Source: CAIXRL01 sp964619155 | Lineage (GTDB): Bacteria > Eisenbacteria > RBG-16-71-46 | Assembly: GCA_964619155.1 (NCBI GenBank) | Contig: CAZUEM010000073.1 | Coordinates: 1-16,505 of the forward strand | DNA: 16,505 nt | Reading direction: 5' to 3' | Shown: positions 1 through 6,368 of the stretch, one piece after another | How the letters are laid out: the number at the start of each line of letters is the position of its first letter | Position numbering within the stretch: the stretch's first letter is position 1 | Translations under genes and position numbers: made by a program | The notes under the pieces: generated by a model | The model's database searches: none | Told to the model about the DNA's origin: nothing | The model's input: the letters and a program-made list of their open reading frames with translations, nothing else

Positions 1-109
1 CGCCGGCGGCGGCGGCCGGTGCGCCCGATGCCGCGGGCGCGGTCGCGGCCAGCGCGAACGCGAGCGCGAGCGCGGCGAGCGGGACGGCCGTGCGAAGGCG
101 GGCGATCAT
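1..109 (-). CDS. Secreted protein, N-terminal fragment (runs off left edge)
   Basis: The minus strand opens with an ATG at 109 followed by 35 further codons without a stop to the window edge. The encoded start is MIARLRTAVPLAALALAFAL, then an alanine-rich stretch containing ATAPAASGA. This is a textbook Sec signal peptide: short positive n-region (R4, R6), a hydrophobic core of about 15 residues, and small residues at the likely cleavage site. Nothing of the mature protein lies in the window, so function cannot be called. No clear Shine-Dalgarno sequence is visible upstream. A second ATG at 122 is in another frame. The gene diverges from the FecR/TPR gene at 324. In this GC-rich DNA a chance signal-peptide-like frame is possible, so the call is moderate. 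Confidence 0.5.
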   Translation of the reverse strand, partial: MIARLRTAVPLAALALAFALAATAPAASGAPAAAAG

Positions 110-323
110 GGGCGCGCAGCATGGTGATTCGCGCGCGCCGATGCCAGCGCAATCCGGCGGCGGCCGTCCGCGCCGCGCGGGCCGCCGCGGCGCGCGTCCA
201 GTCGGCCGTGGACGGCGTCCGGAGCACCCTCTAAAGTCCCGGCGAATCACGCGCCCCGCCCCGCGCGGGAGCCGCCTCCGACGCATCGCGCCCAGGCCTT
301 CATCCGCCATCCGTGAGGACCGC
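110..323. other. Divergent intergenic region
   Basis: A 214-bp non-coding stretch lies between the two divergently transcribed genes. It contains one comparatively AT-rich patch around 229-237 that could be a promoter, and a Shine-Dalgarno sequence just before 324. I see no credible gene in it; the open frames crossing it have no recognisable protein features. Confidence 0.5.
232..237 (+). promoter_or_regulatory. Possible -10 element (TAAAGT) for the FecR/kinase unit
   Basis: TAAAGT has the TAnnnT pattern of a housekeeping -10 element and is the most AT-rich hexamer in the divergent intergenic region. It would give a 5' leader of about 80 nt to the ATG at 324. No -35 element is evident, and it does not fit the octamer seen upstream of four other units in this window, so it is only a candidate. 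Confidence 0.25.
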
Positions 324-1298
324 ATGAGTGCGACCCGCACACGATTGCTGTTCGTCCTGCTGTCCACCCTCGCCGGCGCGATGCCGGTCCAGGCGGCCGG
401 CCCTCTCGCCGTCGTCGCCGCCGTCCGCGGGCGCGTCGAGGTGGCGAGCGCGCGCGGCGGCGCCTCCGTCCCCGCGACCTTCGGGCGCGCGCTCGAGCGC
501 GGCGACCGCGTGACCGTGGGCAAGGGCGGAAGCGCCACGCTGTTCTTCGGCGACGGCGGGGTCGTCACGCTCCCCGAGCGCGGCTCCATGACGGTCGGCG
601 GCTCGGCCCCGGCGGCCGGCGGGGCGCTGCCGGGCGAGGTCTTCGCCGAGGTCAGCCGGTTCGCGACCGCCGGGTCGCGCGAGACCGGGCTCGTCTCCAT
701 GGCGGGAGTGCGCTCCGAATCGGACGCCGGGGCGCCGCTGCTGCTCTCGCCGCGCAACACGACGGTGCTCGACACGGCTCCCACGCTGCGCTGGCGCGCG
801 TTCCCGGGCGCGGTGCGCTATCGCGTCCGGCTCGGCCCCGCATCGGGTGGCGAATCGTGGATTCGCGAAGTGGCCTCGACGCCGGGCGCCGAGCCGTCGC
901 TCGCGTTCCCGGACGGCGCCCCGCGCCTCGCGCCCGGAGTGGACTACGAGTGGGAGGTCGAGGCGATCGGCGCGCAGGGCACGCTGCGCGCCGAGAGCGC
1001 GGCGGTGCGGGCGCTCCCGGCCGAGGCCGCCGCGGGCGTGCGCGCCAACCTGGCGCGCATCGCCGGGTCCGCGGGCGGCGAGGGCACGGCCGCGGCGCGG
1101 TTCCTCGCGGGCTCGTACCTCGCGGGGCTCGAGCTCCACGACGAGGCGGCGCGGCAGTTCCTCGCGCTGGTCGAGCTGGCCCCGGACTCGCCCGAGGCGC
1201 ACGAGGCGCTCGGCTCGCTCTACCTCGAGACCGGGCTCGCCGACCGCGCCGCCGCCGAGTTCCAGCGGGCGCTCGCCCTGCACCGGGGCTCGCGCTAG
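324..1298 (+). CDS. Secreted FecR-domain protein with C-terminal TPR repeats
   Basis: This 324-residue protein begins with a Sec signal peptide (cleavage near VQA-A, residues 24/25). Residues about 28-95 resemble a FecR domain: alternating small beta-strands containing VRGRVEV, LERGDRVTV, a GGSATLFF-like strand and GVVTL. Residues about 138-230 form a fibronectin-III-like beta-sandwich (APTLRWRAFPGAVRYRVRLG ... YEWEVEA). Residues about 253-320 hold TPR helices (AARQFLALVELAPDSPEAHE, ALGSLYLETG). The start at 324 is chosen because GTGAGGA lies at 313-319 and the signal peptide begins there; the frame stays open upstream to 90 without protein-like sequence. It has no anti-sigma cytoplasmic part and no transmembrane helix, so it is not a classical FecR regulator. 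It probably acts in the periplasm as a scaffold or ligand-binding protein. The kinase gene follows 23 bp later and is probably co-transcribed. Confidence 0.85.
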   Translation: MSATRTRLLFVLLSTLAGAMPVQAAGPLAVVAAVRGRVEVASARGGASVPATFGRALERGDRVTVGKGGSATLFFGDGGVVTLPERGSMTVGGSAPAAGGALPGEVFAEVSRFATAGSRETGLVSMAGVRSESDAGAPLLLSPRNTTVLDTAPTLRWRAFPGAVRYRVRLGPASGGESWIREVASTPGAEPSLAFPDGAPRLAPGVDYEWEVEAIGAQGTLRAESAAVRALPAEAAAGVRANLARIAGSAGGEGTAAARFLAGSYLAGLELHDEAARQFLALVELAPDSPEAHEALGSLYLETGLADRAAAEFQRALALHRGSR

Positions 1299-1321
1299 CC
1301 CGGCCGCCGGCGGCCGCCACG

Positions 1322-3157
1322 ATGGAGCGCGTCTCGCACTTCGAGATCGTCCGCCGCCTCGGGCAGGGGGGCATGGGGGAGGTCTTCGAGGCGGTGGACC
1401 TCGACCTCGGCCGGCCGGTGGCGCTCAAGTTCCTGGCCCCGGGTGTCGCGAGCGACGAGGACGCGCTCCGCCGCTTCGAGCGCGAGGCGCGCGTCGCGGC
1501 CGCCCTGCAGCATCCGCACATCGCGACGGTGTTCGCGTTCGATCGCAGCACGGACCGGCCGTTCATCGTCATGGAGCTGCTCGGCGGCCGCACCCTGCGC
1601 GAGCTGCTCGCGGCGCGCCCGCTCGAACCGGGCGAGGCCCTCGGCCTCGCTCGCCCGGTCGCCGAGGCGCTCGCGTACGCGCACCGCCGCGGCGTCGCGC
1701 ACCGCGACATCAAGCCCGAGAACCTGATGTTCGACGGCGAAGGCGTCATCAAGATCACCGACTTCGGCCTCGCGCGCGCCGGCGACGCCTCGCGGCTCAC
1801 CCGCACGGGCTCGGCGCTGGGCACGCCGTCCTACATGGCGCCCGAGCTGCTGCACGGTTCGGCCGAGGACGGCGCCGCCGCGACGCCGGCCGACGTGTTC
1901 GCGCTCGGGGTGACGCTCTACGAGATGCTCGCGGGGGAGCTGCCCTTCCGCGGGCGGAACGCGATGTCCACGCTCTACGCGATCGCCAACGCCTCGCCGC
2001 GGCCGCTGCGCGAACTTCGCCCCGGCGTGCCGACGGAAGCCGCGGCGCTGGTGGCGCGGATGCTCGAGAAGGACCCGGCCGCGCGCGAGACGGCGGCCGG
2101 GGCCGCGGCGGCGCTCGCGGCGCTGGCCGGGCTCGCACCGGCGGCGGGACGCCCGGACCTCGCGGCGGCCGCGGCCGGCCCGCGCGCCGTCGCGACCACG
2201 AGCGAGGTGACGCTCGCCGGCGAGCCGGCTGCTGCCGCGACGCCCGCCGTCGCGACCACGAGCGAGGTGACGCTCGCCGCGGGGCCGGCGATGGCCGCCG
2301 AGTCCGGAGCCACGACGCCCGCCTCCGCGACACCCGCGCCGCCGCGCCGTCCCGCGCCCGCGCTCGGACGGCGCGCGCGCTGGCTCGCGGGCGGGGCGGT
2401 CGCGATTGCGCTGGCGGCGCTCGCGGGCTGGGGCGTCGTCGAGAGCGGCGCGCGCTCCCACCGCCGCGCCGTGGCGCTCAACAACGAAGGCCACGACTCG
2501 CTCGCGGCCGGCCGGCTCGCGGCGGCGCGCCGGCGATTCGAGGAGGCGCTCGTGCTGGCGCCCCGCTACGCCGAGGCGAAGCTCAACCTCGCGATCGTGG
2601 CCGGGCGCGAGGGGGCGCCCGACCGGGCCGCGGCGCTCTACGGCGAGGTGCTCCGCGAGCACCCGCGGCGCGGCGACCTGCTCGCGGTCGCGCACTTCGG
2701 TCTGGGCGAACTCGACCTGGGCTCGGGCGCGTGGCCGAGCGCGATCGCCCACCTGAGCGAGGCGTCGCGCCTCGACTCGGCGCGCGCCGAATACCCGAAC
2801 AACCTCGCGTTCGCCCTCGTCCGCGCGGGCCGCGCCGACGAGGCGCTGGCCGTGCTGCGCCCGGCGCGCGCGCGCTTCCCGGCGGAGCCGGCGCTGCTCA
2901 AGAACACCGCGCTCGCGTGGCTCGCCATGGGCGCGCCCGACAGCGCGCTCGCCGCGGCGGACCTGGCCGTGCGCATGCGCCCGGCGTACGCCGCGGGCTG
3001 GCTCGTGCGGCTCGAGTGCGAGGTGGCGATGGGCGACCGCGAGGCGGCGCGCGCGAGCTTCGAGGCGCTGGGCCGGCTCGCGCCCGGCGAAGCGATGCTC
3101 GCCGAGGCCCGCTCGGCGCTGGCGGCCGCAGCGCCCGCGGGCGGGGCGCGGCGCTAG
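1322..3157 (+). CDS. Transmembrane Ser/Thr protein kinase with C-terminal TPR sensor domain
   Basis: This 611-residue Hanks-type (PknB-like) kinase has all the catalytic motifs: glycine loop GQGGMGEVF (14-22), VALK lysine K36, alpha-C glutamate probably E55, catalytic loop HRDIKPEN with D129 and N134, DFG at 147-149, and GTPSYMAPE (167-175). The kinase domain spans about residues 7-270. An Ala/Pro/Thr-rich linker (270-350) carries the 11-residue sequence AVATTSEVTLA twice. A single transmembrane helix follows at about 354-373, then about five TPR units to the end. The topology is cytoplasmic kinase and periplasmic TPR region. The gene lies 23 bp downstream of a secreted FecR/TPR protein, a plausible periplasmic partner. 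No strong ribosome site precedes the ATG, but the kinase fold begins at residue 7, so the start is well placed. Substrates are unknown. Confidence 0.95.
   Translation: MERVSHFEIVRRLGQGGMGEVFEAVDLDLGRPVALKFLAPGVASDEDALRRFEREARVAAALQHPHIATVFAFDRSTDRPFIVMELLGGRTLRELLAARPLEPGEALGLARPVAEALAYAHRRGVAHRDIKPENLMFDGEGVIKITDFGLARAGDASRLTRTGSALGTPSYMAPELLHGSAEDGAAATPADVFALGVTLYEMLAGELPFRGRNAMSTLYAIANASPRPLRELRPGVPTEAAALVARMLEKDPAARETAAGAAAALAALAGLAPAAGRPDLAAAAAGPRAVATTSEVTLAGEPAAAATPAVATTSEVTLAAGPAMAAESGATTPASATPAPPRRPAPALGRRARWLAGGAVAIALAALAGWGVVESGARSHRRAVALNNEGHDSLAAGRLAAARRRFEEALVLAPRYAEAKLNLAIVAGREGAPDRAAALYGEVLREHPRRGDLLAVAHFGLGELDLGSGAWPSAIAHLSEASRLDSARAEYPNNLAFALVRAGRADEALAVLRPARARFPAEPALLKNTALAWLAMGAPDSALAAADLAVRMRPAYAAGWLVRLECEVAMGDREAARASFEALGRLAPGEAMLAEARSALAAAAPAGGARR
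2185..2279 (+). repeat. Two perfect 35-bp direct repeats in the kinase linker, 60-bp period
   Basis: Positions 2185-2219 and 2245-2279 are identical over 35 bases, including all synonymous positions. In frame they encode AVATTSEVTLA at residues 289-299 and 309-319 of the kinase, in the linker just before the membrane helix. Identity at third positions points to a recent duplication of a 20-codon unit. Confidence 0.9.
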
Positions 3158-3168
3158 CCGGCAGTCTC

Positions 3169-3183
3169 CGGCGCGAGGCGCCG
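3169..3183 (+). terminator. Hairpin after the kinase gene, terminator-like
   Basis: A perfect 6-bp stem CGGCGC/GCGCCG with a GAG loop begins 12 bp after the kinase stop. No T-tract follows, so an intrinsic terminator is uncertain in this GC-rich background. The position, between a stop codon and the next predicted promoter, is its main support. Confidence 0.35.
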
Positions 3184-3252
3184 CCCGGTCCGCGCGCGCC
3201 CCGCTCCTTTACATGCGCCGCGCGGCGGTTCGCCCTCGCGGGGCGGCTCCGC

Positions 3253-3258
3253 TACCCT
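3253..3258 (+). promoter_or_regulatory. -10 element TACCCT for a leaderless rhomboid/tag transcript
   Basis: The octamer GCTACCCT (3251-3258) fits the pattern G[CT]TA[CT][CG]CT found before three other units in the window. Only 8 bp separate its last base from the ATG at 3267. Transcription usually starts 6-8 bp after a -10 hexamer, so the mRNA would begin at or next to the start codon. No Shine-Dalgarno sequence precedes that ATG, which agrees. TTCGCC at 3229-3234 is a poor -35 candidate with an 18-bp spacer. Confidence 0.5.
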
Positions 3259-3266
3259 GCCGCGCC

Positions 3267-4094
3267 ATGCGGAGAACGACCGGTTCGGTGGTGTGCCCGC
3301 GCTGCGGGCGGCTCGTGGGGGTGAGCGAGAAGTCGTGCCCCAACTGCGGCGCCTGGCAGCCGGGCATGTTCGGCTTCGGGCCCGCGATCCAGCGCGCGTT
3401 CGGCGGCCAGTTCGACCTGACGAAGGTCATCACCGTCTGGTGCGTGGCGCTCTACGTGCTGTCGCTGGCGCTCGACCCCGCGGCGATCCTGCGCATGCGC
3501 GGGCTCTTCGACCTGCTCTCGCCCTCGGGCAGCGCGCTCTTCCGGCTCGGCATGACGGGCGGGCTGGCGTGGATGGCGGGCCAGCTCTGGACGCTGTGCA
3601 CGGCGACGTTCCTGCACGGCAGCATCCTGCACATCGCCTTCAACATGCTGATCATGCGCACCTTCCTGCCCAACGTGGAGCACGTGTTCGGCGCGCCGCG
3701 GGCGTTCTTGATCTTCATGGCAGGCGGCGTGGGCGGCTTCCTGCTCTCGAACGTCGTGACGGGCCACCCGACGGTGGGCGCCTCGGGCGCGATCTTCGGC
3801 CTGCTGGGCGCGCTCATCTCGTACGGCCGCCGGACGCACCAGACGTACATCACGCAGCAGCTGTGGATGAACGCGTTCTTCATGTTCGTCATGGGCTTCA
3901 TGATGAGCAGCGTGAACAACTGGGCGCACGGCGGCGGGTTCGCGGCCGGGTTCGCGGCGGCCGAGCTGATGCCGGTCGGTGCGCGCCGCGAGGGGATGGG
4001 CACGCTGGCGCTCGCGGGCGTGCTGGCGCTGGTCTCGGTCGTGGGCGTGGCGCTTTCGTTCATCGGCTTCGCGCCGATGCTGCTGGGGCGGTGA
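3267..4094 (+). CDS. Rhomboid-family intramembrane serine protease with N-terminal zinc ribbon
   Basis: The protein has 275 residues. Residues 10-28 form a zinc ribbon (C10-x2-C13 ... C24-x2-C27). About six hydrophobic membrane segments follow. Rhomboid hallmarks are present: WTLCTATFLHGSILHIAFNM in the first core segments, GASG with catalytic serine S173, and catalytic histidine H221 in NNWAHGGGFAAGF. Rhomboids cleave transmembrane segments of substrates within the bilayer. The zinc ribbon would sit in the cytoplasm and may recognise substrates or regulate activity. An in-frame ATG at 3213 lies upstream of the predicted -10 element and adds a low-complexity Arg/Pro/Ala tail, so 3267 is preferred. 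The stop is 4 bp before the GTG of the tag gene, so the two are co-transcribed. Substrates cannot be told from the sequence. Confidence 0.93.
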   Translation: MRRTTGSVVCPRCGRLVGVSEKSCPNCGAWQPGMFGFGPAIQRAFGGQFDLTKVITVWCVALYVLSLALDPAAILRMRGLFDLLSPSGSALFRLGMTGGLAWMAGQLWTLCTATFLHGSILHIAFNMLIMRTFLPNVEHVFGAPRAFLIFMAGGVGGFLLSNVVTGHPTVGASGAIFGLLGALISYGRRTHQTYITQQLWMNAFFMFVMGFMMSSVNNWAHGGGFAAGFAAAELMPVGARREGMGTLALAGVLALVSVVGVALSFIGFAPMLLGR

Positions 4095-4098
4095 CGGC

Positions 4099-4865
4099 GT
4101 GAGCCCGCGCGTTCCGAAGCCGATCGTCCGCTGCGCCTGGCCGAAGGCGTCGAACCCGCGCTACGTGGCCTACCACGACACGGAGTGGGGGGTGCCGGAG
4201 CGCGACGGGCGGGCGNNNNNNNNNNNNNNNNNNNNNNNNNNNNNNNNNNNNNNNNNNNNNNNNNNNNNNNNNNNNNNNNNNNNNNNNNNNNNNNNNNNNN
4301 NNNNNNNNNNNNNNNCTACGTGGCCTACCACGACACGGAGTGGGGGGTGCCGGAGCGCGACGGGCGGGCGCTGTTCGAGAAGCTGCTGCTGGACGGCGCG
4401 CAGGCGGGACTGTCGTGGGAGACGATCCTGAACAAGCGCGAGAACTACCGGCGCGCGTTCGACGGCTTCGACCCCGAACGGATCGCCCGCTACAACGCGC
4501 GCAAGACGGCGGCGCTGCTGGCGGACCCGGGGATCGTGCGAAACCGCCAGAAGGTGGCGGCGTTCGTGACGAACGCGAAGGCGTACCTGGAGCTGGTGGA
4601 GCGCGAGGGCGATTTCGGCGGCTGGCTGTGGGCGTTCGTGGACGGAACGCCGGTCCAGAACCGCTTCGAGACGCTGAAGCAGCTGCCGGCCCGCACGCCG
4701 GTCTCGGACGCGATCTCGAAGGAGCTGAAAGTCCGGGGCTTCAAGTTCGTGGGCTCGACGATCGTGTATGCGTTCATGCAGGCGGTGGGGATGGTGAACG
4801 ACCACGTCGTGACCTGTTTCCGCCACGAGGCCTGCGCGAAGCTGGGACGACGGCGGACGCGCTGA
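4099..4865 (+). CDS. tag: DNA-3-methyladenine glycosylase I (interrupted by an assembly gap)
   Basis: Tag excises 3-methyladenine from alkylated DNA in base excision repair. As written, the gene starts at GTG 4099, hits a 100-N run (4216-4315) and resumes out of frame after a 55-bp duplication. Removing the Ns and one copy (155 bp) restores one frame of 203 residues, a normal length for Tag. The zinc ligands of E. coli Tag (C4, H17, H175, C179) all have counterparts: C12 in RCAWP, H26 in AYHDTEWG, H184 in VNDHVV and C188. QAGLSW (50-55), KRENY and RGFKFVG are also conserved. The position of E. coli E38, which contacts the base, is D47 here. The GTG lies 4 bp after the rhomboid stop, implying translational coupling with a membrane protease, although no functional link is evident. 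Confidence 0.93.
4161..4370. other. Artefactual scaffold gap flanked by a 55-bp exact duplication
   Basis: Positions 4161-4215 and 4316-4370 are identical over 55 bases and flank exactly 100 N (4216-4315). The duplication lies inside the conserved N-terminal motif of tag, which would not occur twice. Deleting 155 bp restores the reading frame. This is an unmerged contig overlap, not biology. Confidence 0.95.
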
Positions 4866-4872
4866 CGCGTTC

Positions 4873-4888
4873 CCCGGCGGAAGCCGGG
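4873..4888 (+). terminator. GNRA-capped hairpin after tag, possible terminator
   Basis: A perfect 6-bp stem CCCGGC/GCCGGG closed by a GGAA tetraloop starts 7 bp after the tag stop. It is followed by a C-run and CTGTT rather than a true T-tract. It lies just upstream of, and partly within, the expected promoter of the VanW gene, so it could end the rhomboid/tag transcript there. Confidence 0.4.
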
Positions 4889-4899
4889 CCCCCATCTGT

Positions 4900-4905
4900 T
4901 ACCCT
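4900..4905 (+). promoter_or_regulatory. -10 element TACCCT for a leaderless VanW/AMMECR1/A2M transcript
   Basis: The octamer GTTACCCT (4898-4905) fits the same pattern as the element before the rhomboid gene and lies 9 bp before the ATG at 4915. The predicted start of transcription falls on or beside the ATG, and no Shine-Dalgarno sequence lies between. No convincing -35 element is seen. Confidence 0.5.
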
Positions 4906-4914
4906 GCGCGCGCG

Positions 4915-5670
4915 ATGCTCCTTCGGCCATGGACGACCGCCGTTCTCGTCGCGCTGCTGCTGTGCGCGGGCGGGCCCGTGCGCGCGCAGGCGCCGGGTGA
5001 CTCGGTCGCGGTGCCGGCCGAGGAGGCTTTCCCGGTCGTGCTGGGGAGCTACACGACGACGCTCGCGGGGAGCCGGCCGGAACGGACGGCGAACGTGCGG
5101 CTCGCGGCGGAGGCCCTGGACGGGACCGTGCTGGAGCCGGGACAGGTGCTGTCGTTCGACGCGGTCGTGGGGCCGCGCACGCTCGAGCGCGGCTACCAGC
5201 GCGCGCCGGTCATCCTGCACGAGACGCGGCAGGTGCAGACGGGCGGAGGCGTGTGCCAGACGGCGTCCACGCTGTTCGTGGCGGGCCTGCTGTCGGGTCT
5301 CTCGAGCGTCGAGCGCTCGCGGCACTCCTCGCCGGTGGACTACATCGCGCCCGCGCACGACGCGACGATCTCGTGGGGCGCGAAGGACCTGAAGCTCCGC
5401 AACGACACCGGCCAGCGCGTGCGCGTGCGCTGCTTCGTGCGCGGCGCGACGCTGAGCGCGCGCATCGAGGGCGAGCGACCGGGCGCGGTGGCGTTCGAAC
5501 TGGTCACCGAGGAGCGCGAACTGCCCGCCGACCCGGGCGTCGAGGGCGCGGCGCCGGGGCGCGAGATCGAGCTCTACCGCATCCGCACCGACGAGCGCGG
5601 CGGGCACTCGCGCGAGTTCGTGCACCGCGACGTCTATCCGCCGGCGCGCGGCTCCGGGGGCGGGCGGTGA
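4915..5670 (+). CDS. Secreted VanW family protein
   Basis: This 251-residue protein has an N-terminal Sec signal peptide (hydrophobic core TAVLVALLLCAG, cleavage near VRA-Q at 24/25). VanW-family motifs follow: N-A (RTANVRLAAEALDG), SFDAVVGPRTLERGY from residue 80, the invariant-looking GGGVCQTAST from residue 110, the VERSRHSSPVDYI segment and ATISWGAKDLKLRND. VanW was named from vanB-type glycopeptide resistance clusters; its biochemical role is not established, and the family is widespread in bacteria with no resistance genes. None of vanH, vanA/B or vanX is present here, so no vancomycin resistance is implied. The product is probably periplasmic. The TGA overlaps the GTG of the next gene (GTGA), indicating translational coupling in a three-gene unit that ends with alpha-2-macroglobulin. 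Confidence 0.88.
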   Translation: MLLRPWTTAVLVALLLCAGGPVRAQAPGDSVAVPAEEAFPVVLGSYTTTLAGSRPERTANVRLAAEALDGTVLEPGQVLSFDAVVGPRTLERGYQRAPVILHETRQVQTGGGVCQTASTLFVAGLLSGLSSVERSRHSSPVDYIAPAHDATISWGAKDLKLRNDTGQRVRVRCFVRGATLSARIEGERPGAVAFELVTEERELPADPGVEGAAPGREIELYRIRTDERGGHSREFVHRDVYPPARGSGGGR

Positions 5671-6368
5671 GCGCGCTGCTGCTGGCGCTGGCGCTGCTCG
5701 CGGGCGCGCCCGGGGCCGGTTCGCCGGAGCTGGAGCCCTATCGCGCGCTCGCGCGCGACCGCGCGGCCGCCGAGGCGCTGCTCGCCGCGGCGCGCGAAGG
5801 GCTGGCCTCGGCGGTGGGCGAAGAGGCGGCGCCGGCCGGGCGTGAAGCGGGCGGCTCGGACCGGCACGAGTCGCCCGTGGCGACCGGATCGGCCGCGCCC
5901 GCCCCCGCGTGGCCGGGTTCGCCGCGGCCGCTCTACGTGACGCTGGCGCGCGGGCGGGCGACGCGCGCGTGCGTGGGCGCCGACGCGCCGCCCGCGGGTT
6001 CGCTCGCCGAGTCGCTGCGGCTGCTCGGGGAGCAGCTCGCGTCACATGACCGGCGCCGCCCGCCGGTGCTGGCCGGGGAGCTCGACACCTTGCGGCTCGT
6101 GGTCGCGTTCGCGGGCGACCCGGTGCCGGTTGCCGAGCCCATGTCGGTGGACCCGGTGCGCGAGGGTCTCAAGATCGAGACCGACCGCGGCGCGATCGCC
6201 TTCCTGCCCGGCGAGGCGCGGACCGTACAGTGGGCCCTGCGCGAGGCGCGCCGTGTCGGCGTGCTCGCCGGGCCGCTCGCCGAGGCCCGCTGTTCCCGAT
6301 TCGACGTCGTCACGCTGCAGGGGCCCGCCCGCGCGGACCCGGTCCTTCGGAAGGAGCCGAAGCCATGA
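5667..6368 (+). CDS. Secreted protein with a divergent AMMECR1-like domain
   Basis: A GTG overlapping the VanW stop by 4 bp starts a 233-residue product. Residues 2-17 are a short hydrophobic signal peptide (SALLLALALLAGAPGA). A charged helix and an Ala/Pro linker lead to residues about 86-205, whose order of motifs follows the AMMECR1 fold: PLYVTL (88-93), ACVGA (101-105) where the family has GCIG, LAESL, RRPPV, ELDTLRLVVAF, DPVPV, DPVREGLKIE, AIAFLPGEA and a final WALREARRVGVL helix. AMMECR1 domains are normally cytosolic and of unclear catalytic function, often beside MEMO1-type or radical-SAM proteins; a secreted version between VanW and alpha-2-macroglobulin is unusual. The similarity is from motif reading alone and could be wrong. 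The TGA overlaps the next ATG (ATGA). Confidence 0.65.
   Translation: MSALLLALALLAGAPGAGSPELEPYRALARDRAAAEALLAAAREGLASAVGEEAAPAGREAGGSDRHESPVATGSAAPAPAWPGSPRPLYVTLARGRATRACVGADAPPAGSLAESLRLLGEQLASHDRRRPPVLAGELDTLRLVVAFAGDPVPVAEPMSVDPVREGLKIETDRGAIAFLPGEARTVQWALREARRVGVLAGPLAEARCSRFDVVTLQGPARADPVLRKEPKP

Noticed and set aside
847..3324. Long open frames in other frames across the FecR and kinase genes
   Set aside because: Their products are Arg/Pro/Ala-rich low-complexity sequences, and they overlap genes with clear catalytic motifs and signal peptides.
4099..4865. tag as a frameshifted pseudogene
   Set aside because: The frame change equals the 100 N plus the 55-bp duplicate; removing the artefact restores a full-length enzyme with all zinc ligands.
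4915..5670. VanW as evidence of a vancomycin resistance cluster
   Set aside because: No vanH, ligase, vanX, vanY or two-component genes are present; VanW-domain proteins are common outside resistance clusters.
6230..6364. Upstream ATG for the alpha-2-macroglobulin at 6230
   Set aside because: The extra 45 residues lie within the AMMECR1-like gene and are Arg-rich; the ATG at 6365 has AAGGAG and begins a signal peptide.
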